From WTJO01 sp965660165 (GTDB lineage: Bacteria; Pseudomonadota; Alphaproteobacteria; Puniceispirillales; Puniceispirillaceae), in NCBI GenBank assembly GCA_965660165.1, contig CBFHYU010000001.1:200932-264931 (forward strand): DNA of 64,000 nucleotides. The letters are read 5' to 3'. Shown piece after piece: positions 1-8,508 of this stretch; the stretch's first letter is position 1, and each line of letters opens with the position of its first letter. The position numbers were made by a program, and so were the translations under genes. Under the pieces are notes generated by a model. It did not search any database. It worked only from the letters and a program-made list of their open reading frames with translations, and was not told the DNA's origin.

Positions 1-289
1 CTGCTGGCAATCCCAGCATCACAACAGGCAGTAGCAATAATACCAGCCCGCCTTCCACCATTAAAGACTGGCCTATCCAGTAAAGCGATGCACATAGCCA
101 GCCCCAGCTAGTCATAAAGGCAAGCCTTCCAGCTATGGTTGCAGAAGGCGCCGATGCCATCATCATAAGCGGCGGCACTAACACAATTATGGCTGGCCAG
201 AAATCCAGAGGCGCAAGCGCTAAGGTTGCGATAGCGCCAAAACAAAAACATCTTAAAGATGGGGAATTAACGAAGCGAAAGCGGCGCAT
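1..289 (-). CDS. lnt: Apolipoprotein N-acyltransferase, N-terminal part (cut by window edge)
   Basis: Lnt adds the third acyl chain to the N-terminal cysteine of lipoproteins in the inner membrane. Only the first 96 residues are visible; the rest lies left of position 1. The translation has the family's N-terminal look: a basic start, a hydrophobic helix containing LALAPLDFWPA, a second helix rich in Val/Leu/Met, then the WGWLCASLYWIG segment followed by a short polar turn and another hydrophobic run. The nitrilase-like catalytic domain is not in the window. The ATG overlaps the end of corC by 23 bases, and corC-lnt is a common alphaproteobacterial and gammaproteobacterial pairing. The identification rests on this membrane pattern plus context. 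Confidence 0.85.
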   Translation of the reverse strand, partial: MRRFRFVNSPSLRCFCFGAIATLALAPLDFWPAIIVLVPPLMMMASAPSATIAGRLAFMTSWGWLCASLYWIGQSLMVEGGLVLLLLPVVMLGLPA

Positions 290-1172
290 GTTTATCTTCA
301 GATTCAGAATCGTTGTGAGACTGATCTGATATCTCATTCACCAAATTTACCCCCCTTATGCGCAACAAGCTTAGACGGCGCGGATCAGATTCTAGCACTT
401 CGAATATAATGCCTGATGAATGACGTATCACCTCACCACGTAATGGCACATGTCCAGCAAGGGTTATCACTAGACCGCCTAATGTATCAATTTCGTCTCT
501 TTCTTCACCTTCCAGCATCTGGATACCAACAATCTGCTCGAATGATTCTAGCTCAAATCTGGCATCTGCTAGCGCTGTGCCATCAGGTGCGATTTCAAAT
601 CGAGGCTTTTCAACCTGATCATGCTCATCCTGAATTTCACCTACAATCTCTTCAACCAAATCTTCAATTGTGATCAGCCCATCTATGCCGCCAAATTCAT
701 CTACAACAAGCGCAAGATGCAACCGCCTCAATCTCATTTCCTGTAACAGGTCAAGCAGTCTGATTGTTGGCGCAACAAACAGCACAGGACGAATTAGCTG
801 TTTTAGACCTGCTTTACTATTGGTCAGATTATGGCGCATCATATCCTTGATATGTAGCATACCAATTGTTTCATCCATTTTGCCTTCAAAGGCTGGATAC
901 CGAGAGTGAGATGCATTGCTCATCTGCTGAAGCACATCGTCAAAGCCGTCATTTATATCAACAGCAACAATATCTGCGCGCGGCACCATAACATTTTCAG
1001 CCGTAATATCTCGCAAGCCAAGCATATTTTTCAATAACAGGCTTTCTTGATTATCGAACTCAGTATCTTGCTGCGAGATTGAGGTTTCTATCAGACCCGT
1101 AAGCTCTTCTCTGAACGAGACCGTTTTGCCGCCAAATGGCCATAATAGTTTAATGCTCTGAATTAGGCTCAT
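267..1172 (-). CDS. corC: CorC/HlyC-type CBS-domain protein
   Basis: Cytoplasmic 301-residue protein of the CorC (YbeX)/TlyC family, associated with magnesium/cobalt efflux and, through its neighbours, with ribosome and RNA metabolism. After a charged N-terminus there is a pair of CBS domains (about residues 60-185; the first begins near VMVPRADI, the second near IRPVLFVAP and ends with ITIEDLVEEIVGE). The C-terminal CorC_HlyC transporter-associated domain covers roughly 190-285. There is no DUF21 membrane domain, so this is the soluble short form. Its ATG overlaps the ybeY stop in an ATGA, suggesting translational coupling. It is part of the miaB-phoH-ybeY-corC-lnt series. Confidence 0.9.
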   Translation of the reverse strand: MSLIQSIKLLWPFGGKTVSFREELTGLIETSISQQDTEFDNQESLLLKNMLGLRDITAENVMVPRADIVAVDINDGFDDVLQQMSNASHSRYPAFEGKMDETIGMLHIKDMMRHNLTNSKAGLKQLIRPVLFVAPTIRLLDLLQEMRLRRLHLALVVDEFGGIDGLITIEDLVEEIVGEIQDEHDQVEKPRFEIAPDGTALADARFELESFEQIVGIQMLEGEERDEIDTLGGLVITLAGHVPLRGEVIRHSSGIIFEVLESDPRRLSLLRIRGVNLVNEISDQSHNDSESEDKHAPLSLR

Positions 1173-1822
1173 GACCGTAACACGCCTATTTCAGCGCCAT
1201 CATATGGGTTGGCAATGCCATGTGAAACCAGCAAGGCTGTCTCAAGACCTTCCATTTTAATAGCGTCCTTATCATCAATATGATCATAGCCTAGTAAATG
1301 TAAAATACCATGCACAAGCAGATGAGCGATATGATGTTCTGGGCTGATGCCCATCTGCTCTGCCTCATGCATGACAGTCTCAAACCCGAGCACCAGATCG
1401 CCAATTTCAGGCTCATCTCCTGACGGGAAAGATAGAATATTTGTGGCTGATGGTTTTTGTCTGAACTGGCTATTATGCTGAGTGATTTCTTTATTATCTG
1501 TCCAGCATACAGAAATATTCAGCACTGGTTTATCTAGCTGTGCTGCCAGATCATCTACCAGCTCAGAGCATAGCTGAACAAGCCCTGATGAAAGCCTATC
1601 TAGCCATCTATCATCATGTATCATATGTTCCAGCTGATGCCCGTTTTGGGTGTGCCATTGCTGGTAGCGAGTATCAGATATTTCAGCTACCGACTCTGGC
1701 TCAGCATCCAACCCGTCTGCGGATGCGCCCTGAGGCGTCATATCTGACTGGTCTGTCTGAGCGCGCTGTTCTGGTGCGCTAATAATATTCATCTTGGTGA
1801 CATGCCTATATTCAGCTGACAT
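1169..1822 (-). CDS. ybeY: Endoribonuclease YbeY (rRNA maturation factor)
   Basis: YbeY is a zinc-dependent endoribonuclease acting in 16S rRNA 3'-end maturation and late ribosome quality control. The metal motif is intact: HGILHLLGYDH, with the three histidines at 171, 175 and 181. The core begins near residue 98 (the strand NISVCWTDN) and includes TNILSFP, typical of the family. As called, the protein has 217 residues, about 50-60 more than usual. The extra N-terminal part is rich in Ser, Asp, Glu and Gln. An internal ATG at 1792 would shorten it by ten residues, and neither start has a clear ribosome binding site. It lies just downstream of phoH, its usual partner. Confidence 0.92.
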   Translation of the reverse strand: MSAEYRHVTKMNIISAPEQRAQTDQSDMTPQGASADGLDAEPESVAEISDTRYQQWHTQNGHQLEHMIHDDRWLDRLSSGLVQLCSELVDDLAAQLDKPVLNISVCWTDNKEITQHNSQFRQKPSATNILSFPSGDEPEIGDLVLGFETVMHEAEQMGISPEHHIAHLLVHGILHLLGYDHIDDKDAIKMEGLETALLVSHGIANPYDGAEIGVLRS

Positions 1823-1868
1823 TTCTTATTATCTAGTCTGCCTTGATTTTTTGCATCTGTCCAGAACA

Positions 1869-2840
1869 TCAGGTTTGGCTTTTTTCATATGCTTTTAAGA
1901 TACGTGCTACTACTGGATGACGTACCACATCTTCACCAGAAAAGCGGATAATATCAATACCCTTTACTTTGCCAAGTCTGCTCACAGCATCTGATAGCCC
2001 AGAAGCTTGCCCAGAGGGTAAATCTATCTGGCTTAAATCACCTGTTATCACCATTCGCGAGCCTTGACCAAGCCGTGTTAGCACCATCTTCATCTGTACA
2101 GGCGTAGTATTCTGAGCTTCATCAATGATCACAAATGCATCTGAGAGTGTTCGTCCCCGCATAAATGCAAGCGGGGCGATTTCAATTTCGTTGCTAGCTA
2201 TCATTCTGTCTACTTTATCAGCAGGCATCATATCATATAGCGCGTCATATAATGGTCTTAGATAGGGGTCTACCTTTTCTTTCATATCACCTGGCAAAAA
2301 CCCCAGCCTTTCGCCAGCTTCAACAGCTGGACGCGAAAGAATAATACGTTCAACCTGACGTTTTTTCAGACAATCAACAGCCCATGCGACCGCCATATAG
2401 GTTTTTCCTGTACCAGCAGGACCAAGACCAAATACCACCTCATTATCTCTCATCATCTCGAAATAGCGTGCTTGCGAGGGGGTGCGTGCAAATATTTTCT
2501 TCTTCCATGTGGTTGCGAAAATTTGTTTATTTACAGGCTGATCAGATTCTATCTGGCCATGTTCTGCTTGAGTGATTACATCGTCAACCAGATGGCTGTT
2601 AATATCCTGAGGTTCTGTCTGCTGGCTTAATTGTTGATATAGTTTTTGCACTGCCTGAGTGGCACGAGACACATTCTCTGCTGCGCCACTAATGCGAAGC
2701 TGGTTGCCGAAACTGTCCAGACTAACCTCTAGCACCTGTTCAATACGCGCTAGATGCTGGTTATGCTGACCACACATCAATACCAGAAGATTATTATCTT
2801 CAAATTCCAGCGTAACGGTGTTTGATTCGGTTTCTGCCAC
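1869..2840 (-). CDS. phoH: PhoH-family ATPase
   Basis: PhoH-like (YbeZ-type) P-loop ATPase of 323 residues, a cytoplasmic protein thought to act on RNA together with YbeY. Walker A is GLGPAGTGKT at about 138-147 and Walker B is FVIIDEAQN near 240; MVITGDLSQIDLP follows as the sensor-like strand. The N-terminal 110 residues resemble the KH-like segment seen in this subfamily. The start codon is GTG at 2840, supported by AGAGAGG placed six bases upstream. The gene sits between miaB and ybeY, the conserved order in alphaproteobacteria. The name comes from E. coli phosphate regulation, but nothing here resembles a PHO box upstream. Confidence 0.93.
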   Translation of the reverse strand: MAETESNTVTLEFEDNNLLVLMCGQHNQHLARIEQVLEVSLDSFGNQLRISGAAENVSRATQAVQKLYQQLSQQTEPQDINSHLVDDVITQAEHGQIESDQPVNKQIFATTWKKKIFARTPSQARYFEMMRDNEVVFGLGPAGTGKTYMAVAWAVDCLKKRQVERIILSRPAVEAGERLGFLPGDMKEKVDPYLRPLYDALYDMMPADKVDRMIASNEIEIAPLAFMRGRTLSDAFVIIDEAQNTTPVQMKMVLTRLGQGSRMVITGDLSQIDLPSGQASGLSDAVSRLGKVKGIDIIRFSGEDVVRHPVVARILKAYEKSQT

Positions 2841-2879
2841 CTGTTGCCTCTCTTTTTCTGTTTTGCTTATACATAATTA

Positions 2880-4214
2880 TCAAACAAATTCACCGCCAAG
2901 CGAATTTTGCCGCGCTTCTGTAATCTTAACCTGTTTCATGTTGCCAATTTCATCTATTGGGGCATCAACATAAACAGATTGCATAAATGGGCTTCTGCCA
3001 GAAAGCTGGCCGTCCCTGCCTGCCTTTTTTTCCATCAATACAACCATCTTAGTGCCTTCACAGGCGCGATTAAAGGCAAGTTGCTGAGCATCTAGCAATT
3101 GCTGTAATGCTGTTAGCCTGTCTGACTTAACCTGCTCATCTACCTGCTCTTGGTCAGATGCGGCAGGCGTGCCAGGCCGTGCAGAATATTTGAATGAATA
3201 TGCAGATGCATAACCTACCGTATCAACCAGCTTGATAGTATCGGCAAAATCTTTGTCCGTCTCGCCTGGAAACCCGACTATGAAATCGCCTGAAAGTGCT
3301 ATCTGAGGCACTAATTCGCGAAGCCTGTCGATAATTTTAATATAATCATCTGCGGTGTGCCGCCTGTTCATGGCAGCCAGAATCCGATCTGAGCCTGCCT
3401 GTACTGGCAAATGCAAATAGGGCATTAACGCAGGCACATCTCTATGAGCTGTCATCAAATCATCATCCATATCTAGGGGATGAGAGGTGGTATAGCGCAA
3501 CCGTGTAATTCCGTCTATCTCGGCCAGCTCTCTTATCAGCCTGCCAAGCCCCCAATCTTTGCCGCCATCTGCTACACCATGCCATGCATTTACATTTTGA
3601 CCCAATAGCGTTATCTCGCGACTACCAGATGCAGCCAGCCTTTTTGCTTCTTCAATAATCTGTGCTGGGGGGCGTGAAAATTCAGCGCCTCTTGTATAGG
3701 GCACAACGCAGAATGAACAGAATTTATCGCACCCTTCTTGAACAGATAAAAAGGCAGCTGGCCCTCTTGGCGCTTGTTCTTCAGGCAGGAAGTCAAATTT
3801 CACTTCAGCTGGGAATTCGGTATCTACAAGTCCAACCCTAGATTTTGGGTCAATCTTAGATACTAGCTCTGGCAGGCGGTGATAGGTCTGAGGGCCAACT
3901 ACCATATCTACCCATGGGGCGCGTTTGGTAATTTCAGCGCCTTCTGCCTGAGCGACACAGCCTGCAACAGCGATAAGCATCTCACGATTTTGTTCTTCAG
4001 ATGCTCTTTTTTTCAGCCCTCTTAATCTGCCTAGATCACTATATACTTTTTCAGCTGCCTTCTCACGAATATGACAGGTATTCAAAATCACCATATCTGC
4101 ATCTTCAACAGCATCTGTTGGCATATATCCGCATGGCATCAACAGATCAGCCATCTGCTCAGAATCATAGACATTCATCTGACAGCCAAATGTTTTGATG
4201 AATAGTTTTTTCAT
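2880..4214 (-). CDS. miaB: tRNA-2-methylthio-N6-dimethylallyladenosine synthase MiaB
   Basis: Radical-SAM methylthiotransferase of 444 residues that adds the methylthio group to i6A37 of tRNAs reading U-initial codons. Both iron-sulfur sites are visible. The N-terminal UPF0004 cysteines are at 11 (TFGCQMN), 47 (NTCHIREKA) and 86 (VAGCVAQAEG); the radical-SAM CxxxCxxC is at 162, 166 and 169 in GCDKFCSFCVVPYTRG. A TRAM domain occupies roughly the last 65 residues. Length is normal. It is the fourth gene from the left end of the minus-strand series and is followed by phoH after 39 bases. Confidence 0.96.
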   Translation of the reverse strand: MKKLFIKTFGCQMNVYDSEQMADLLMPCGYMPTDAVEDADMVILNTCHIREKAAEKVYSDLGRLRGLKKRASEEQNREMLIAVAGCVAQAEGAEITKRAPWVDMVVGPQTYHRLPELVSKIDPKSRVGLVDTEFPAEVKFDFLPEEQAPRGPAAFLSVQEGCDKFCSFCVVPYTRGAEFSRPPAQIIEEAKRLAASGSREITLLGQNVNAWHGVADGGKDWGLGRLIRELAEIDGITRLRYTTSHPLDMDDDLMTAHRDVPALMPYLHLPVQAGSDRILAAMNRRHTADDYIKIIDRLRELVPQIALSGDFIVGFPGETDKDFADTIKLVDTVGYASAYSFKYSARPGTPAASDQEQVDEQVKSDRLTALQQLLDAQQLAFNRACEGTKMVVLMEKKAGRDGQLSGRSPFMQSVYVDAPIDEIGNMKQVKITEARQNSLGGEFV

Positions 4215-4307
4215 CCTGTCTTAATCCCTGTTCTGCGTAAAATTGACTTCTGCTTCATGTCTGAACCGTTTAAGCCTGAAGATATGATCATGGTCAAGCA
4301 AAAACAC

Positions 4308-4778
4308 CTATTTGCCGCCTATTTGCCAGCCCATCACCAGCCCATCAACGGCCTTGTCTTGCGCTTGATAATAGCCTGTGCGGATATCAAAAATCTCAAA
4401 GCCTATTTTCTGATACAGCGCGCGCGCTGGCTGATTTGTTTGCCTAACCTCAAGAGTTATCAGACTGATATTCTGGGTGATAGCATATCGCGCCATATTC
4501 TCAAGTAGCTGTGCCGCCAGCCCCTGCCGTCTGAAGCGATCATCTATGCATAATTCGATAATATCTGCACAATCATCCTGAATTTGTGTCCATATGATAA
4601 ATCCAGCCAGTTGCTGGTTATAAACAACCACCTCTCCTGACATATGCTCTGCCTGAACAAGCTGTGTGATAGCCCTTATCTGGGCAGGGCTAGTATCACT
4701 ATAGACCGTTCTATATAGCTGGATTATATCTGTTAGATAGCTCGAAATATCCTGATCAAAATACGGTCTTTGATGCAT
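4308..4778 (-). CDS. rimI: GNAT acetyltransferase, RimI-like
   Basis: A 156-residue GNAT-fold acetyltransferase. The acetyl-CoA loop is R-R-Q-G-L-A at about residues 83-88, followed by AAQLLENMARYA; the C-terminal motif is ARALYQKIGFE. RimI acetylates the N-terminus of ribosomal protein S18. That specific role is inferred from position directly after tsaB, the usual alphaproteobacterial arrangement. An upstream TTG at 4784 is possible but I prefer the ATG at 4778, seven bases after the tsaB stop. In several alphaproteobacteria a fur-like gene lies between rimI and miaB; here there is only a 93-base gap. Confidence 0.8.
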   Translation of the reverse strand: MHQRPYFDQDISSYLTDIIQLYRTVYSDTSPAQIRAITQLVQAEHMSGEVVVYNQQLAGFIIWTQIQDDCADIIELCIDDRFRRQGLAAQLLENMARYAITQNISLITLEVRQTNQPARALYQKIGFEIFDIRTGYYQAQDKAVDGLVMGWQIGGK

Positions 4779-4784
4779 CAGCAA

Positions 4785-5537
4785 TCACGTTTGCGCTGAG
4801 GGTGCTGTAACATAGGCTGAATGGATATATAGCGGCATTAACGGCAGGTTATAATGAGGATAGCTATCAAGATAGCCTGCCTCAGCCACAATAACAGCCC
4901 CAAGCAATTTTGCTGTCATTACCACATTATGGCTGGTAATACCGTCACTATACCCCTCTTTGGGATGTGGTAATAACCTGCTATCACCAGCTAGCGTGAT
5001 GCTATTTGCCTGTGTTTTCCAGCCATCCAGAAATTGGCTAAATTTGTCATATGGGATATCTTCAATCTCGGATAATGCGCGCAATTCTGAATCAAATAGC
5101 TGTACAAACAGGCTATGTCTGCGGCTATCACAATAGCTGATAATTACGTCAGATTTTTTATCCTGATTGGCAAGACTATCTGCGGCCAGCGCTAAGGTTG
5201 CGCTTATCCCCACTGGCTGTGCATTGGTTGCTAGCTGATAGCCATGTGCTGTCGCAAGACAAACTCGTAGACCCGTAAATGAACCTGGCCCGCATCCTGC
5301 GATGATCATATCTATTTGGGTTGCTGAGATACCGCAATCTGCTATCACCTGTTCAATCAGCCCGACCAATGTTTCGCTATGGCCGTGACGGGCATAATTA
5401 ACAGCTTCTGATCTGCACTCACCATCAATAAAGATGCAGGCAGACGCGCTATCTGCACTAGCTTCCAGACACAAACAGACAGCCTTAGCGCGATTAACAG
5501 TTGTACTCAGATTTGTCATAAAATGGGTGTAGCACAT
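4785..5537 (-). CDS. tsaB: tRNA t6A biosynthesis protein TsaB
   Basis: TsaB is the non-catalytic ASKHA-fold partner of TsaD in making threonylcarbamoyladenosine at tRNA position 37. The diagnostic loop GCGPGSFTGLR is at about 81-91, preceded by a short N-terminal strand with CLCLEASADS and the HGHSETL segment. The protein has 250 residues, slightly longer than most. Two in-frame ATGs (5537 and 5519) are possible; the first has AGG six bases upstream and I kept it. rimI follows immediately, so the two form a translation-modification unit that continues into miaB, another position-37 modification gene. Confidence 0.88.
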   Translation of the reverse strand: MCYTHFMTNLSTTVNRAKAVCLCLEASADSASACIFIDGECRSEAVNYARHGHSETLVGLIEQVIADCGISATQIDMIIAGCGPGSFTGLRVCLATAHGYQLATNAQPVGISATLALAADSLANQDKKSDVIISYCDSRRHSLFVQLFDSELRALSEIEDIPYDKFSQFLDGWKTQANSITLAGDSRLLPHPKEGYSDGITSHNVVMTAKLLGAVIVAEAGYLDSYPHYNLPLMPLYIHSAYVTAPSAQT

Positions 5538-5592
5538 ATCAGCCTAATCAGAATAATAGATTATGAAAAATCAGGCTAATTGAACGGCTTTA

Positions 5593-5614
5593 CGCGGGCG
5601 GGCGGGCAAGCGCG
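5593..5614. repeat. GC-rich island with three GGG runs
   Basis: Within the AT-rich 176-base gap between tsaB and the divergent deacetylase gene lies a short stretch with a GCGG unit repeated almost three times, followed by AAGCGCGC. It stands out sharply from its surroundings. It has three GGG runs, one short of a canonical G-quadruplex. It lies between the two divergent starts and could be a regulatory site. No function is assigned. Confidence 0.35.
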
Positions 5615-5713
5615 CTTAGATTTTTGCTTTACTTTATCGTTAAATTTTGCTTTTTGCTTAGAGGGTTTGCATAATGCGAACATAATAAGCTGTGATGCTT
5701 CATGCGAGGTAAA

Positions 5714-6754
5714 ATGAGATTGCCACTACGCTCAACATTACTTGCCCTGATGGCGATAATCGCAATTTTTGGCGGTATCGGCACTGTTCTGCACGCACAG
5801 GCACAGGAAGTTTCCCGAGATAGCGCTACAATTATTATGTATCACCGCTTTGGTGACTCACGTTATCCCTCAACTAATATTTCACTTGAACAGTTTGATG
5901 CGCATATCGAGCATCTATCTTCTGGAAATTATAATGTTGTGCCGCTAGCTGAGATTATTGATGCATTGCGGGCGGGCAGGTCTTTACCAGACCGAACAGT
6001 GGCGATAACCATAGATGATGCTTATACATCCGTGCTTGAGCATGCATGGCCACGTCTGAAAGCAGCTAATTTTCCCTTTACCTTATTTGTGGCCACCTCT
6101 CCGATAGATAGGAATTCGCCATCTTATATGAGTTGGGATGATTTGCGGATGCTTCAACAAGCAGGCGTTACGATTGGCTCGCAAACCCATACTCACCCAC
6201 ATTTGCATCGAATTACCCCTGAGCAAGTCAGAACAGAATTACAAACCTCAAATAGCCGCTTTATCGAAGAGCTAGGTCTGAGGCCTGAATTTTTTGCCTA
6301 TCCTTATGGAGAATATTCAAAATTTGTGATTGATATTGTTAAGGAATCTGGCTTTACCACTGCGTTTGGCCAGAATTCAGGCATCATCCATACAGATAGT
6401 AATTTTTTCGAACTGCCACGCTTTGCCTTTAATGAAGATTACGGCACAGTAGACAGGCTGAAACTGGCAGTAGACGGATTACCGCTGAAAGTATCTGATA
6501 TTACCCCTGAAGATATGGTGATAACCCAGAACCCACCAATTTACGGATTTACCTTGCATGCTGATATGGAACCTACTAGCCAGCTAAGATGTTTTGCCTC
6601 ATCATATGGCAAGCTGGATGTCACTATTTTAGGCAGGCGGGTTGAAATCAGAGTGCCAGATAAACTGCCCTCTCCGCGTTCCCGCATTAACTGCACCATG
6701 CCAGCTACTGAAAATAGATGGCGCTGGTTTGGCCGCCAATTCCTGACAGAATAA
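5714..6754 (+). CDS. Secreted polysaccharide deacetylase (NodB homology domain)
   Basis: Exported carbohydrate esterase 4 family protein of about 346 residues. It starts with a typical signal peptide (basic MRLPLR, then a hydrophobic run ending near HAQAQE). The NodB domain shows the metal and catalytic motifs: TIDDAY (Asp-Asp near 101-102; the usual following Gly is Ala), a His-rich THTHPHLH segment, and YPYGEY. The C-terminal 110 residues after the catalytic domain are an unassigned beta-rich tail. An upstream ATG at 5702 is in frame, but GAGG sits just before the ATG at 5714. The substrate could be peptidoglycan or a surface polysaccharide; the convergent neighbour is a glucosaminidase. 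Confidence 0.85.
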   Translation: MRLPLRSTLLALMAIIAIFGGIGTVLHAQAQEVSRDSATIIMYHRFGDSRYPSTNISLEQFDAHIEHLSSGNYNVVPLAEIIDALRAGRSLPDRTVAITIDDAYTSVLEHAWPRLKAANFPFTLFVATSPIDRNSPSYMSWDDLRMLQQAGVTIGSQTHTHPHLHRITPEQVRTELQTSNSRFIEELGLRPEFFAYPYGEYSKFVIDIVKESGFTTAFGQNSGIIHTDSNFFELPRFAFNEDYGTVDRLKLAVDGLPLKVSDITPEDMVITQNPPIYGFTLHADMEPTSQLRCFASSYGKLDVTILGRRVEIRVPDKLPSPRSRINCTMPATENRWRWFGRQFLTE

Positions 6755-6767
6755 CACCCTGTAATGT

Positions 6768-7829
6768 TCAAGATGATTCAAGTCTGGCGGCATATAGCGA
6801 ATCAAATTTGTTAGTATTCATTACAGATGCTAGGGTGCGCACATATTCGCCCTTAATTTCGGCATAGGCGGTAAGATATGGCAGTAATTTTCTGGCTTTA
6901 ATCGGCGTGCCTGTAAGCGTTAACTTAAGCCGTTCACGTCTGAAATTTTCATAGGCATAATGGGTGTTCAAATTACGCATATAGCTTCTGACAGACGAGC
7001 TAAGATCAGGAAAACGGCGAATAATCGCTTCTGAATTTTCTGCCTTCAGACCAAATCTTTCGTCAAATACCCACTGCCCAAATAAGGCATTCCCCTCAAG
7101 CGCAAAGCGTGATGACCCCCAACCTGATTCAACCGCCGCCTGAGCAAGTGCAAGCCCAACAGGAACTGGCTGGACACGCTTTTCTAATTCTTCAAATAAC
7201 GCATCTATACTAAGCTCATCTTCATTTTTTATGTTATAAAGCTGTGCATATTCAGATAAAATCACATTCTTTTTTTCATCATATGCCTGTTCGATTTCCT
7301 CACGTTGGCGCTGAATCCGTTCATTTTCATAGAGAATCAGAGGCAGTAATATTTTGGTAAATTTCCGCTTTTTGATATTTGGTGTGAGCGTTGAGAAATC
7401 AGGCAATCTTGCCATAAAAAAACGTGGCACTGACGCCTCTGCACTATCATATGGCAGGGGGTAGCTCAATTCTGGTAATTCTGGGCGTCTGAGTGCGGGA
7501 GGCGCTAATGTTGCGCTAGCCCCATTTTCAGGCTCTCGAAACAGACCTAACAGCAATTCATTATTTGCGGTTTCAAGCTTACGTCTGATTCGCTCATATT
7601 CTAGGGCGGAAAGACCTTTTTCTGATTTCCGCTTAGTTAGTAGAGCAATTTCTTCTGTTACTGATGGCTGATAGCTATAAATTGTGACATCACCTGGCCG
7701 CACAATAAATAAGGGCGGCGGCGATATGCCTATTGCAGGCAGCAATATCCCAAGACCAATACAACACATCATCGCCCCTATAATCTGGCGACTAGACATA
7801 TACAGATTAACAGAGCGATGCAAAGACAT
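6768..7829 (-). CDS. Bax-like glucosaminidase-domain protein
   Basis: A 353-residue protein with an N-terminal membrane anchor or uncleaved signal (about 14-36) and a C-terminal glucosaminidase domain resembling E. coli Bax. The conserved helix LALAQAAVESGWGSS (about 226-240, with the probable catalytic Glu at 234) is followed by GNALFGQWVFDE, as in GH73-type enzymes. The middle part (about 60-215) is charged and probably helical. The likely role is cleavage of peptidoglycan glycan strands in the periplasm. Its 3' end meets the polysaccharide deacetylase gene tail-to-tail with 13 bases between, and no terminator hairpin is seen there. Confidence 0.8.
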   Translation of the reverse strand: MSLHRSVNLYMSSRQIIGAMMCCIGLGILLPAIGISPPPLFIVRPGDVTIYSYQPSVTEEIALLTKRKSEKGLSALEYERIRRKLETANNELLLGLFREPENGASATLAPPALRRPELPELSYPLPYDSAEASVPRFFMARLPDFSTLTPNIKKRKFTKILLPLILYENERIQRQREEIEQAYDEKKNVILSEYAQLYNIKNEDELSIDALFEELEKRVQPVPVGLALAQAAVESGWGSSRFALEGNALFGQWVFDERFGLKAENSEAIIRRFPDLSSSVRSYMRNLNTHYAYENFRRERLKLTLTGTPIKARKLLPYLTAYAEIKGEYVRTLASVMNTNKFDSLYAARLESS

Positions 7830-7878
7830 AGCAAACCATTAACAAGCTAAATAGCGCTACGTGAAGAACGCTATTTTG

Positions 7879-7911
7879 ATGCTGGCTTAGCACGTGGGGG
7901 CAAGCCAGCAT
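7879..7911 (-). terminator. Strong hairpin 3' of nfuA
   Basis: A perfect 10-base inverted repeat (ATGCTGGCTT at 7879-7888 and AAGCCAGCAT at 7902-7911) encloses a 13-base loop. It begins seven bases past the nfuA stop and lies ahead of the Bax-like gene. No T-run follows on either strand, so it is not a textbook intrinsic terminator. It may mark the 3' end of the mutS-to-nfuA transcript by blocking exonucleases or by acting with Rho. Confidence 0.5.
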
Positions 7912-7917
7912 GATACA

Positions 7918-8469
7918 TTACATTTCTGCTGGCCGCACTTCACGTACTTCTGGGATGTAATGACGCATCATATTCTCAATGCCCATTTTCAGAGTAGCGG
8001 TCGAGCTTGGACAGCCTGAACACGCACCACGCATCTGTAATGTTACGACCCCATCATCAAAAGAATGGAACACTATATCGCCACCATCCATTGCAACCGC
8101 AGGCCGAACACGCGTATCTAGCAGATGTTTAATTTGCTGAACAATTTCAGAATCTTCACTATTATCTGAACCTTCAGCCTGTTCAGCCTCTATCACAGGC
8201 AAACCAGACGCAAAATGTTCCATGATTCCTGCTAGAATTGACGGCTTCAGAGAAAACCATTCCATTGTTTCTGCTTTGGTGATAGCCAGAAAATCGCTAC
8301 CGAAAAACACACTATCTACCCCATCAACAGCAAATAGTCTTTTTGCCAAAGGCGATGTTTGCGCATCTTCAACAGAGGTAAATTCTGCCGTTCCATTTTC
8401 CAATACGGCTACACCAGGAATAAATTTCAGCGTGGCAGGATTTGGAGTGTCTTCTGTTTGTATAAACAT
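7918..8469 (-). CDS. nfuA: NfuA/Nfu-type iron-sulfur cluster carrier
   Basis: Fe-S scaffold or carrier protein of 183 residues with two domains. The N-terminal Nfu_N domain begins MFIQTEDTPNPATLKFIPG. The C-terminal NifU-like domain carries the CSGC cluster ligands (cysteines near 150 and 153) in RGACSGCPSSTATLKMG. It delivers 4Fe-4S clusters to apo-enzymes; MiaB, Nth and HemW are clients of this kind encoded nearby. I chose the ATG at 8469 because GAGG stands eight bases upstream; the ATG at 8481 would place that motif inside the gene. It follows trpS, a common alphaproteobacterial order, but after a 140-base gap that may hold its own promoter. Confidence 0.92.
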   Translation of the reverse strand: MFIQTEDTPNPATLKFIPGVAVLENGTAEFTSVEDAQTSPLAKRLFAVDGVDSVFFGSDFLAITKAETMEWFSLKPSILAGIMEHFASGLPVIEAEQAEGSDNSEDSEIVQQIKHLLDTRVRPAVAMDGGDIVFHSFDDGVVTLQMRGACSGCPSSTATLKMGIENMMRHYIPEVREVRPAEM

Positions 8470-8508
8470 GCTCTTCCTCATTTATTGAAAGATGATTCAC
8501 CAAATAAT

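Noticed and set aside
416..673. Plus-strand open frames across corC, ybeY, phoH and miaB
   Set aside because: They are antisense to genes with full family motifs and have no domain of their own; GC-skewed codon positions leave long open frames on the other strand.
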